Positions 23,201 through 33,860 of a stretch of 64,000 nt of DNA are shown here, piece by piece. The notes below the pieces were generated by a model that saw only the letters and a program-made list of their open reading frames with translations, made no database searches and was not told where the DNA came from. The stretch's first letter is position 1. Every line of letters begins with the position of its first letter. The position numbers were made by a program, and so were the translations under genes. Source of the DNA: Dichetophora obliterata (taxonomy: Eukaryota > Arthropoda > Insecta > Diptera > Sciomyzidae); contig OY986438.1 of the NCBI GenBank assembly GCA_963920525.1, positions 45,271,288 through 45,335,287 on the forward strand, read 5' to 3'.

Positions 23201-25140
23201 ACAAAGCTCATAAGTTATTTATACACATAAAAACACGCACAACTCCTGCTGCTTTTCAATATTGCCATCACAAACTTGCACACATGTGTACAAGTTCTTC
23301 ACCAAGTGGGTAATTTTTTTTACTCCTTTATATTTGCTTTCTTGTTGAACCTCTATCGTCTTGCTACTGACTATATCAAAGTCTAATTTGCTTAACTTAC
23401 TTCATCGTCGTCGTCGTAGTCGTCGTTTTGTTCATCGTTTTAGCCTTGAATATAAATCTCGTATTTATTTTGACGTTTTGTATTAAAATGAAAGGTCAAA
23501 ATGTCAGCATAATTTAGGCGCATTTACAGAAACAAGCTTATAAATGTTTATTCAGCTTAAACAGCTCGAAAGTATGCAACATTAAAAACGGTGCTTATAA
23601 AAACACATTAATAACTACATATATCTCTGGTGAATGTCAGAAAAGTCTGGCCAGCTCAGGCATGCCTAAAAGTAAAACAGGATAAGGATTTAAAAAAAAT
23701 CCCTTGAAAAATTTGGAGTCAAAATATGAATAAATTCTTTTTATGTCCATATACAATATAATGCCTTGATATGAATACCAATAGTGGCTAATACATTTTG
23801 AAGCACAGCCAGGAACGAGGATGTGCTCGTGTGAGGTTAACGCCCCCTCCCACCCCCCCTTTTGACGTTTACCTAAAAGCCTTGAACGTTATTTGAAGCA
23901 AATATTTTTCTTTTGATTTTTGCCAAGCTGCTAATTATTCTCTGTATATTAGAGGCAAAACGTGTATCTTATTTTATTCTTTTGATTTATTATTTATATA
24001 CTTATTATTTTTGCATTCATATCCAAAATTAAACTGCGAATTTTTTGACCCGTTCGTATATTCGACAAATTAATTAATCAAAAGGGATTTCTTATGTTTG
24101 TGACAGTTGAAAAGAAGTGGCTTTAGCCTTATTAGCAAAGTTTTCCCAATTCACACTCGTCATTTTTAAACTGTGATTGATGATGATACCATTTTTTTCC
24201 TTTCTTTTTTTTTTTTTTTGAGACACATTTCATAAAAGTATTTATCTTTTGAAAGAACTCCATTGTAAAAAAAAGTAGCAAAAGAGAAAGAAAATTCGTA
24301 AAATCAAAGAAAAAGTGTATTTAAAAAGCTGTTAACGAAATATCTTTGTAACAAAGACAAAATCTTTGCAATAAGAAATTTATCTTCCAATAAGCAAATT
24401 CTAAGCAATAGCCAAAGTTCTTTGTCGAAAAATCAATGAAAAAGTAAGTAACCGCAAAGATAAATTCTATGCTAGAAAGATTTAATTCTTTGTTAGCGAG
24501 CGACTACAAAAGTATGTTCATTTTAAGACTTTTCTTTGCTTTTTTAAAGAATTTGCCTTCACCGACATATTTTAATTGAACTTCGTTTTTCGTTGCTTGT
24601 ATTTTTTGCCAGTTTTTCGTAAAATAATTTTCTGTAAATTAAGTGAAAATTATGTTTTTTGTTTTGTTTTATAAGATAATAAACAAAAACATGCACAAAT
24701 TTTAATTAAAGTATACTCCTTTATTAAACTCTTCTTTAGCTTAGCAAAAAAACACCTTCATTCGCATAGTAAAGAATGTCGTCTTTGTTAATTCAATAAA
24801 ATGTCGTTTTTGTCACAAGAAGTTTTCTCTTTGCGTACGATTTAACCCACAAAAGTCTTTGCGGCAAAGTGAGTTTTCTTTGGTTTTACATACTTTTTTC
24901 TCGGTGTAGAAAGTAGTATATTTTTAGTAATTTTTATTTTAAGTTGTGTACCTTAATTTAATTATAAAATAAGAAAACAACACAAAATTGTCTATGAAAA
25001 TTATCTATCTTTGTCCGCTCCCAAAAATTTTAATTGAAATTTTTTTCATCAACTGATTTTAACCTGCATGAAAATGTTGAAGTGGGCGTGGCTCGCTGTT
25101 TTTTACTCTCTCTCCCCTCGCATGTCACTTAAAAGGAATA
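20287..25140. other. Long noncoding stretch
   Basis: 4.9 kb without a supported gene. It contains short simple repeats: ATTC near 22262-22276, GTC/GTT near 23404-23430, and several T or A runs. A segment at about 24260-24906 is rich in CTTTG/CAAAG words and ends in TTTTTTCTCGGTG, perhaps a decayed inverted-repeat element. Could be an intron or intergenic DNA. Confidence 0.5.
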
Positions 25141-25230
25141 TTTTCTTCAAGAAAGTGCATGTTCTTATAGAAAGAATTACATCCAGTCAGCTCTCAAAAA
25201 TAAAGAAACCGTACTCTGTGCTTTTCAAGA
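25141..25230 (+). pseudogene. LINE with RNase H, 5' segment
   Basis: About 80 bp reading SALKNKETVLCAF (25191-25229), the RT stretch that normally precedes a DIEAAFDNTSH motif. That motif is found at 26045 onward, after an inserted foldback element. Upstream coding sequence was not recognised, so the LINE is truncated or decayed here. Confidence 0.75.
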
Positions 25231-26044
25231 TACCTATGTGAAGTAGGCAACCCACTTCTCGGAAATTTATTTATTTTTTCATTCGATTGTACCTAATTGT
25301 ACCACCTTAATTTTCTTTTGTACCTTAAGGGGGGAAAAAATATGGGGGTGAGAAAAATTGGTCCGCAACTCATGTTGTGATAAATTATTTTTGTTAACGC
25401 TATTGTGAAGGGAATCGTTTATACCCGTTTGTACCGATGTTTTTTTTAGAATTTTTTTTTAATTTTTTTTTTCTTAACAAGTACGAACGATGATACAAAT
25501 ACATAAGTACAAAGGTTACAGATGATTTATCGGTGGTACAAAAAGTTACAAATGGTATATTAGTTTAAACGAACGGGTACAAACGTTTTCTCGGTGGTAC
25601 AAACGGGTACAAACGATATAATCGTTAGAACGAAGGAGTACAAACGATTACTCGTTTGGTACAAACGGGAACAAACGAATACTCGTTAGTAAAAACGGGT
25701 TCAAACGATTTCTCGGTGGTAGAAACGATATACTCGTTAGAACGAAGGGGTACAAAAGATTACTCGTTTGGTACAAACTGGTACAAACGAGTAGTCGTTG
25801 GTACAAACGGGTACAAACCATTTCTCGGTGGTACAAACAGGAACAAACGATTGCCTTTACAATAGCGCTAACAAAAATAATTTATCTCAACATGAGTTGC
25901 TGACCAATTTTTCTTACCTCCATATTCCCCCCCCCTTAAGGTACAAACGAAAATTAAGGTGGTACAATCAGGTACACACCGAGTACAATCGAATGAAAAA
26001 AAATAAATCCCCTTCCGAGAAGTGGGTTGCCAACTTCACATAGG
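25231..26044. mobile_element. Foldback element, ~200-bp arms around a tandem-repeat core
   Basis: The left arm (about 25233-25435) starts CCTATGTGAAGTAGGCAACC and is mirrored on the right (about 25850-26044). The match continues through the CATTCGATTGTAC, TACCACCTTAATTTTC, GAAAAATTGGTC and CAACTCATGTTG words and AATTATTTTTGTTA, with small differences. The core (25450-25855) is a tandem array of GGTACAAACG-type units spaced about 30 bp apart, each with a small palindrome such as AACGATTACTCGTT. It splits LINE coding sequence and is flanked by TTTTCAAGA (25222-25230) and TTTTCTAGA (26045-26053), a 9-bp duplication with one mismatch. Long arms, an internal tandem array and a 9-bp duplication are features of Drosophila foldback (FB) elements. 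Confidence 0.85.
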
Positions 26045-26986
26045 TTTTCTAGACATAGAGGCAGCCTTTGACAACACTTCTCACGAGGCAGATGGATATG
26101 CCAAATGCTTATCGCTAGAACTGCAGAAACAAAAGTGGAAACCACCACGATAAGAATTAAAACAACAAAAAACTGCCCAAAAGGCGGAGTCCTTTCCCCA
26201 CTATTGTGCAGCCTTGTTGTGGACGAACTCCTATCGAAGCTAACCGAGAATGGCATAAAATATCAGGGTTACGCAGACGACATCGCCTTAAAAGCTAGAG
26301 GATACACTCTGTAACCTGATACACAGAGGACTTTCAGTTACAAAGGAATGGTGCAATACAGTGGGATTAAATATCAGCCCAGCAATAACTACCATAATAC
26401 CTTTTATTAACAAAAGAAGACTGCCAAATCTTCGAACTATGAGAATGGATGGCACAGTAATTCCCTTCAAAGGAGAAGTAAAGTACCTAGGACTCACTCA
26501 GATTCAAACAATATTCTTCTCCTAAGAAGACATGCGGAGGAAACTACAAACAAAGCAACGCGCGCACTCATGGCATGTAGGAACCTGGCGAGGAAAAGCT
26601 GGGGTTGCAAGCCCACAATTATTCGCTATATGTAAACCATGATGGTGAGACCCATCCTCATCTATGGTGCAGTAGCATGGGCTGGAAGAACCAAACTATC
26701 CACAATGAGGAACATGCTAACAAAGATGCAGAGACTGGCATGCGTATGCATCACAGGTGTCATGAGGACCAGCCCTACAGCAGCACTAGAAGCAGTTCTT
26801 GAACTAGTCCCCTTACACCTTCATAGAGGGATTAGCAAAGCAAACTCTGCTACGCATCGCTTAAGAGAGAACAGGTATAGGTAAAACTATTAGCAGAAGA
26901 GAGAAAGGATATTGCAAAGCACATATCTTACATCGATCTACCAAGAGACGATAAAGTAAAAAGGTACAACTTCGAAATTAAGCTTA
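26045..26986 (+). pseudogene. LINE with RNase H, reverse transcriptase segment
   Basis: Reads FLDIEAAFDNTSHEA (26049-26095), then after frame changes CPKGGVLSPLLCSLVVDELL (26176-26240) and the catalytic GYADDIAL (about 26269-26292). Further on come PILIYGAVAW (26651 on), LTKMQRLACVCITGVMRTSP (26717-26776) and ALEAVLELVPLHL. PxGGVLSPLLWxLVVDELL...GYADD and ITGxMRTxPTxALE are characteristic of LINEs that carry an RNase H domain after the RT. Several frameshifts and stops make it non-functional. Confidence 0.85.
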
Positions 26987-27932
26987 CGAGGGCAATACTA
27001 TGGGGACTCTACACCATCGATTGGAATGATTCACAAGTGGTTTACTGAATATCGAAGCGGTCGTACAAGCACAAGTGAATGGTCACTAAAATTCTCGATA
27101 TAATGTTGGCAGATCGCAGAGTTCAAGTGCGTGAGATTGTTGAGGCCGTAGGCATCTCAAACGAACGGGTGTGGAACATTTTGTGAAATCATTTGGATAT
27201 GAAAAAATTATCCCTATGATGGGTGTCGCGTTTGCTCACTCTCGACCATAAACGCAATCGTGTGACTGATGTAAAGGCGTGTTTGGCGATGTTAAACAAA
27301 GATAGGAAGGATTTTTTCCGTCCATTAGTAACCGTGGACAAAACATGGATCCATCACTACACACCAGAAACAAAGGAACAGTCGAAACAGTGGACTTCAC
27401 CGACCGAACGTGCTCCGAAGAAGGCGAAGACGGTGCTATCGGCTGGAAAGGTAATGGCTACAGTATTTTGGGATAAACGCGGTATAATCTACATCGATTA
27501 TCTTCAACCGAAAAGAACGTTCAACGACGCTTTGAATGTCCCCATTTGGCGAGGAAAAAAGTGCTCTTCCATCAAGACAATGCGCGCGTTTACACATGCC
27601 CAGCTCCCATGGAAAAATTCCATGAATTCAAGTACGAATTGCTTTCTCATCCAACATATTCTCCGGATTTGTCCCCCTCCGACTATTTTCTGTTTCCAAA
27701 CTTTAAGAAGTGGCTCGGCGGAAAGGGATTCACCACCAGAGAGGAGCTTATCAGCGAAACAGAGGCCTATTTTGAGGACTTTCCGAGAACGTATTTTTAG
27801 GTTGGGATCAAAAAATTGGAGGTACGTTGTACGAAGTGTATGTAAATGAGACTGTTTTGATAAATAAAACATTTTTTTGCCGTAAAAATCATTCCTTGTT
27901 TCATTTTTCACGGAATTATCAAACGGCCCTCG
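26987..27932 (+). pseudogene. Mariner remnant with internal deletion, inside a LINE
   Basis: Transposase reading begins near 27020 (MIHKWFTEYRSGRTSTSE). It continues with LADRRVQVREIVEAVGISNE (27105-27165, then stops), RLLTLDHKRNR (27229 on), TVDKTWIHHYTPETKEQSKQW (catalytic D; the usual E is K) and KVMATVFWDKRG. The segment before the second D is shortened. The frame then shifts to ARKKVLFHQDNARVYTC (27548-27598) and YSPDLSPSDYFLFPNFKKWL (27658-27717), with 34 residues between the last two D. Ends are CGAGGGC at 26987 and GCCCTCG ending 27932, each flanked by TA. Family length is about 1.3 kb, so roughly a quarter is missing. YTPETKEQSKQW and KKVLFHQDNAR suggest the Hsmar1/cecropia-like branch. 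Confidence 0.88.
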
Positions 27933-27934
27933 TA

Positions 27935-28400
27935 TTACCAAGAAAGAGTGTGACAGCGAGATAATATAGCAAGTCAAGAAACCACACATTATATCATGAC
28001 ATTGGAAGGTATAGGCGCAGGATTTTACAGACCAAAAACCAAGCACTTTAAACCTAAGGGGACAATACCCAGTATCTTCCAAGCGAAATCCTAGCAATAC
28101 AGCTGTGTACGCAATTTAAAATCGAAAATACAACAGTCAGGATATAATTGTGATTTCGGACAGCCAAACAGTAATTTAAGCACTAGTATTCTGTAAGATA
28201 TCGTCGAGAATAACATGGGAATGCCTAACAAAACTCAATGAACTAGGCAAGAATAACACTGTTACTATACTCTTTGTCCCAGGACACAAAGGAATACAAG
28301 GTAACGAAGAAGCTGATGATTTAGTGTGACCCTTCATCCCTTAAACTTAAAAACATTCTCAAATTCATCAGAGAACTAGTTCTGGATGAAATTGTGTAAT
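27935..28400 (+). pseudogene. LINE RNase H domain remnant
   Basis: Resumes after the mariner. The RNase H domain can be read in pieces: GIGAGFYRPKTKHFKPKG (about 28008-28060), AEILAIQLC-like sequence (28085 on), VISDSQTVI (28152-28176) and VPGHKGIQGNEEADDL (28277-28324). The last is the classic C-terminal RNase H box. Frameshifts and stops interrupt it. An RT followed by RNase H places this LINE with the I/Loa/Outcast-like clades rather than Jockey. Confidence 0.8.
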
Positions 28401-29369
28401 ACGCCAACCCAGCGGTGCCTTGAGAAGGAGGTAGAATGGATCTCTTTAGGTCGTAGTACGCATCTGCACCATAAAACATTAATATTTATAAAAATAATTT
28501 TGTGGCCTTACAGAAAGTGGGCGTTGTAAATAGTTAAAGTATTTTCACTTAGTTCAAGATATTGGCTATCATCATAAACAAAATAAAAGTCGATTCTAAA
28601 TTTAGTGCAAGCTGTTTATGATAATGGGCCATTTTGTTTTGACACAGTCAACCATTTTAACTTAAAACAGCTCACTTATATACAGGGTTGGCAAATCTTG
28701 GAGGCTCCCCGCCCGGAGCTTTTTTAATATTATTTTTGTTTTAATTTTCTTAATTAAAAAAATTAATTTTTTATGTTTTTTAGAATATAAACTTTTTATT
28801 TTTATTAGGAACAATGTAAGATGATTTCATTCATCAAATGATTTCACTATAAAATATACATAAAAACAATAAATAACCTTATGAATTGTTTTTTTAACAA
28901 AAAATACATAACAATTTGTATATTATATCAATATTTTTTAAAATATGACTAATTCCGATTCAATATCTCAGTTTTTAAAAATTATATTTGAGTTGCGATT
29001 TTGAGCTTTTAACGAGTTCGTTCATCACAATACATAAAAAATCTACAATTTTCATTGGATTTTCCTCAAAATTGCAAATTTTTTGTTTAATACACTAAGC
29101 TTTTCTTAAAAACTTCGACCACGTCATTAAGAATTATTTTTATTATCATGCTCTTAAAGTGTTTTAGTGCATACGAACTTCAGCTCCAAAAAAATGTTCA
29201 AAGAAAATAATTGTATATTGAATTTTTATATTATTGTAATTTTGTAATTTTTTTTATTAAAAAACAGATCGACCCTTCAAAATCGGTGTCTCCGGGCCAA
29301 TTGTTATGATTTGGAAAACCTGCTTACATACATAGGTCGCTGTTGGAATTGGAGTAATATTTTCTATTA
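28401..29369. other. Noncoding DNA
   Basis: Probably includes the 3' end of the LINE to about 28470. Otherwise AT-rich with no gene recognised. Confidence 0.5.
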
Positions 29370-30672
29370 TATATGGGCATTTCCGTAGCTACGCACGTGA
29401 CAGTCGTACTACTTTAATGAGTAAACAAGGAAAACTTAAACTTACAGTTTTCTCATTTTGATTTTCGAATAGTTTACTAAGAGCTCTATACAAGGTGTAA
29501 AAGCTAAGAGTTGTCAAAAGTTCGGCTCTCAGATAGAAGCCACCAAAAATGATACGTTACGTGACATAAAATAGAAGTGGTTTTTACCTGCATCAATATA
29601 AACGAAAAAATTTGTGTGCACGAGTTTTTTAATATTATCTGGAATAATGTTGCTACATGTTCATAATTGTGTAGTTGAAAAATCTTTTTTAATTATTTTT
29701 ATATAAACCATAGTATGATACATTACGTAATATACGTTATTTGACAAATTTTTCCTTCAAAGAAGTGCTAATATTTTATAGTTTTATTTATTTAATTCAA
29801 CTAGAAAAACATGTTTAGCGTAATTCAGGACCGTTACAATCGAAAACTGAAAAAAAAATAATTAAACTTTATATTATATGAGTATTTATTTCACCATTTT
29901 GTAAATTTTGTTGCCATTCATCATGTTTGCTCCCATATGGGCATTTCCACAGGAAAGTCTACCGTGACCAAAAAATTAAAACTTATTAAAAACTTATTAT
30001 TTTATGATATTATCTAAGAGAAATATTTTAATTTTATTAATTTAAGCAATTTGTGCATAAAATTATAAACCATGATGATCGAATCGCCTGCACTATTTCA
30101 CAAGTGTAGTTTTTCTTTTTCGTAAATGTTTAGTAAATGTTTCGTAAACATTTTTGTTTTAGTAAAAATGGAAGGCATTGGCTAAAGATAATGAAAAATT
30201 GTTGATGCAAGGAAAGGAAAATATATTGAATTTGTTTGTAATTACTAAATTACATAATCACTTAACTACCTAATTACTTAATTACCCAGTTAAATTGCAA
30301 TGGAAAAATATGTAAGCTTAAAAAAACAACTATGGTAACCATTTCAACATGACAGCTATCATTAGAAGGATACATTAATCCATTTAAGTATAAAGTTAAT
30401 TGCTTTGAAATTTGATGTTACGTTTCGCAGATTTCTGAATTTTTCTAGATGCAGTTAAAAACGAGTTCCATTTTTTGTCGCGTGCTAGATCGAATGTTTA
30501 TTGCTAATATATTGAAAACATAAAATCTTCGGAACCTACATTTTGTACTAAACATATTGCTACGAAAATGCTATCGAAAAATAAAAACAAAAATTTTTTC
30601 TTAATTTTCTTTATTTTTTTGAACCTCAAAGGCGTACGAATGTCGGGTGCTTGACCGTGGAAATGCCCATAT
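29370..30672. mobile_element. ~1.3-kb noncoding element with imperfect TIRs
   Basis: Left end TATATGGGCATTTCC followed by ACGCACGTGACAGTCGTAC (29370-29408). Right end GTACGAATGTCGGGTGC followed by GGAAATGCCCATAT (30634-30672), the inverse with several mismatches over about 38 bp. A third copy of ATATGGGCATTTCCACAG lies in direct orientation at 29935-29952, followed by CTACCGTGACC. Matching ends with an internal copy suggest a non-autonomous DNA transposon. No transposase readable. Confidence 0.65.
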
Positions 30673-31788
30673 TTTTTATGATAGCTTAGAATGAAAGAAT
30701 TAGTTCCCGTTCAGGATATGACTCAATGATATGGTAAGTTAAGTGATCGTGTAAAAAGTGGGCGTGTTCAAAAGATAATTGCGCCCACTTTTCGTGCAAT
30801 GGAAAAACTTGTCCTTGGACAAAGTTTTACTAATTCATCTTGTCGGAAATGACAAAAAGTCGGCGGTTTCAGTTATACATACTATTATATCTCATTGAGG
30901 CTTGAAACTATACATTGCGCCTTTCGTGTTTTTAGTTCAAAGTGGGAGTGGTAAATTGCTAACGTTGCCCACTTTTGGCATGTTGCTTGATAATAACTAA
31001 ATGAATGTTAATGGGAATTATTAATAGGCGTGGCAGTGGTGTAGTTAGCTTATTTCGCTTTATTTTTCTCCATAAAAAATAACATCAGCTTAAATAAAAT
31101 ATGTGCATTTTTCTAAAACACACGCTCTCATATACTGCTATCTCTCACACACATGCATTCCCTAATGCAATAACAGCATCAAAACTTCTCTTATCATACC
31201 TTTTAAAATGAACAAACAACATTTCATTAGTTTCACATAATATAATTTCCTCTCTCTTTAATGCAATGATTTTCCTCCCCCCCCCCCCCCCTACCTTCAC
31301 CTTCGTACCTTTGCTTCAAGGTGTACGTGTGAGTAGGTCATAGGTTAAATAAAAAGCGAAGTGGTAGCAATTACTGCATCGGAAACGGATATACAAAAGG
31401 AAACAATCGATGAGTTGCTTTTCCTGTTATATACATAAAAGATTCTTTTGATGTTTAACAGACGAAATAACAAGAAGCTCGTTACGCAACATTTGAAATG
31501 AAAGTACGTTTAAAAAATGTTGGGGGTGTACATTTTTGTTCAGTGGTTTTTCCTTTTGTTTTTTTTTTGTGTTGAGGCTGTTTTTGTTCGACTTATTCAA
31601 GATTTAAGAGTTTTCTTAAACGTAATTAAAAAGAATTTCTCTTAAACTTGTTGTGAGAGATAAATATTAAACTTTGTCTATTTTTTTCATAAAATTTAGA
31701 CATAATTTAAAAATAATGTAAGCAATACATGCAGAAATGAAACTCAGAAGAAAGAGAAATTTTTTTAATTCTAAATAAAATAAATATA
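30673..31788. other. Noncoding DNA with repeat fragments
   Basis: Contains AAAAAGTGGGCGTG at 30746-30759 and its inverse GCGCCCACTTTT at 30781-30792, a small hairpin belonging to the dispersed GTGGGCGTG family. A run of about 16 C is at 31276-31291. No gene. Confidence 0.55.
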
Positions 31789-31949
31789 CATGAATTTAAT
31801 TGTGAGCTTTAGATCAAGTTAGTTTGAAGAAGGCAACAACAACAACAACAACTCTGTAGTCTGCTGTGTGATTGACTCTATACAGAGTTGTTGTTGTTGT
31901 TGCCGTCTTCAAAATTACTGATCTAAAGCTCACAATTAAATTCATGTAA
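31789..31949. mobile_element. Small inverted-repeat element (MITE), copy 2
   Basis: Palindrome with arms of about 65 bp. TGAATTTAATTGTGAGCTTT is mirrored by AAAGCTCACAATTAAATTCA. Inside, a GGCAACAACAACAACAAC run is mirrored by GTTGTTGTTGTTGTTGCC, ending in CTCTGTA/TACAGAG. It shares end sequence and right flank (ATCACAATTAATTATC) with the copy at 7139-7238 and is better preserved. Confidence 0.8.
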
Positions 31950-33860
31950 AAATTTAAAGAACAAGATCACAATTAATTATCAATGTAATATAAAAATATA
32001 TTTTAGATAAATATAGAAATCTAAAAAGAATATTTTATTAAATAATAAAATAATAATAAATAAAAAATTAATACAAATACAATACGTAGAACATATAAGA
32101 TAAAATATATAATATATATGTTAATGTTATAGAATATAAAAAGAAAAAATACAAGATTAATACAATATACAAAATAAAAAAAATAAACCAATATAAATTT
32201 AAAAAAAAATAAAAAACAAAAAATTCTATAATACAGAAAACAATAAAAAATAATGAAAAATGTTAATACATGCAGAAATAAGACACAATAGAAAGAGAAA
32301 TTAAATTTTTTTTAGTTGAAAAAAATATATATTTTAAATAAATATAAAAATCTGAAAAGAATATAAAAAACAATAAATTAGTATAAAAAATAATAAAATA
32401 ATATAAAAAATAATAAAATAATTTAAAAAATAATAAAATAATGTAAAAAATAGTAAAATTATAAAAAATAAATACAAATAAAATATATTACATACTTTTT
32501 ATTTTATATAATATAAAAGAAGTAAAAAATTAATACAATGTAAAAAAACATAAAACAAGAAAAACTTGAAAAAAATTAAAAAACAAAAAATTAGTATATA
32601 ATAAAAAAGTAAAATAAAAAAAAAACAATAAAAAATAATGAAAAAAGTCAATGCATGCAGAAATAAAGCACAATGACAAGAGAACATTAATGGTCTTATT
32701 TTGTAAAACGCACGCAATCACCTCACTTGGAGTTTTTTGTCTGGCAATTCTTTTTCCATATGAATTGGAACAAATCCTCTCTTTCTCACTGAAATTTTCC
32801 CTGAAAATTGTTGGGCTTCATTGTTAAATTTTTAGTGTTGTATTAGTAAAAAACAAAAAGAATTGAAAATTTATGAGAAAATTTATAATTTACACAATTC
32901 AAAAAAATAAAAAATTTGTAAAAATATAACGAAATTTGGCAAAAAAAATAATTGGAGAAAATTAAAAATTATAGTTAAATTTAGTAAAATTATTAAAAAA
33001 AAAAATAAAAAATAATTTTTAAAAAATGTGAAAATAAAACATGAAAAATACAAAAATAAAAGGAATTTTTTTCTTAAATCAAACATAAGTGATTATGCAA
33101 CAATATATTAAAGGGCTCTAGAAATTACAATAAATAACAAAATTACATAAAATTTATTGCTACAAATTTGATGTCATCACATCCGGATTTCAAATACCTT
33201 TTGTTTGATGCTGAACTTGCAAATATTTCAATAGAAGACTGTGATGTTTTGGAAAAAAAACGAAATTTCCGCTGATTTTGAAATACTAAACCATCGATTA
33301 AACACATTAAATAAAAACGTCAACCTTAGATTTTAATTCGCTATCACATATTTGAAAAACCATTAAAACTGAAGAGTGACATCTGGGGAGCTTTCCTTGT
33401 TGGCTAAATAATTAGTTTTTTATATACAACATTTTTGTTTTTTATAAATATTTTTTTTAGTTTTTATTGTCTTATTTCTTTTTTATATTGTATTAATTTT
33501 TTTATTTATTTATTATATTATATAATATAAAAAATATATAATACATTTTATTTATATTTATTTTTTATATTGTTATATTTAAAATGTATATTTTTATTTT
33601 GAATTAAAAAAAATTTAATTCCTCTTTCTACTGTGTTTTATTTCTGCATGTATTAACTTTTTTCATTATTTTTTATTGTTTTTTGCAATTTTTGGTTTTT
33701 ATTGCTTTTTGTTATTTTTGTTTTTTATAATAGAAATTTTTTGTTTTTAATTTTTTTAAAGTTTTTATTGGTTATATTTTTTCTTTTGTGTATTGTAGTA
33801 ATTTTTTATTTTTTTTATATTCTATAACATTAGAATATGTAAGATCAAAAACATAAATCC
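31950..33860. repeat. AT-rich inverted low-complexity region
   Basis: Runs of ATAAAAAATAATAAAATA on the left and their T-rich counterparts on the right. A tag word TACATGCAGAAATAARRCAC occurs near 31727, 32271 and 32651, and inverted at about 33635-33655 (TTTTATTTCTGCATGTATTA). The T-rich part at 33440-33850 therefore mirrors the A-rich part, with a less repetitive middle (32700-33420). Open frames at 32499-32721 and 32883-33086 on the minus strand are low-complexity F/L/Y runs, not genes. Confidence 0.65.

Noticed and set aside
27504..28097. 197-codon minus-strand open frame
   Set aside because: Antisense to the mariner remnant and the LINE RNase H region, both recognisable on the plus strand.
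32499..33086. Minus-strand open frames rich in F, L and Y
   Set aside because: Composition reflects the A-rich plus strand; no membrane protein architecture beyond low complexity.
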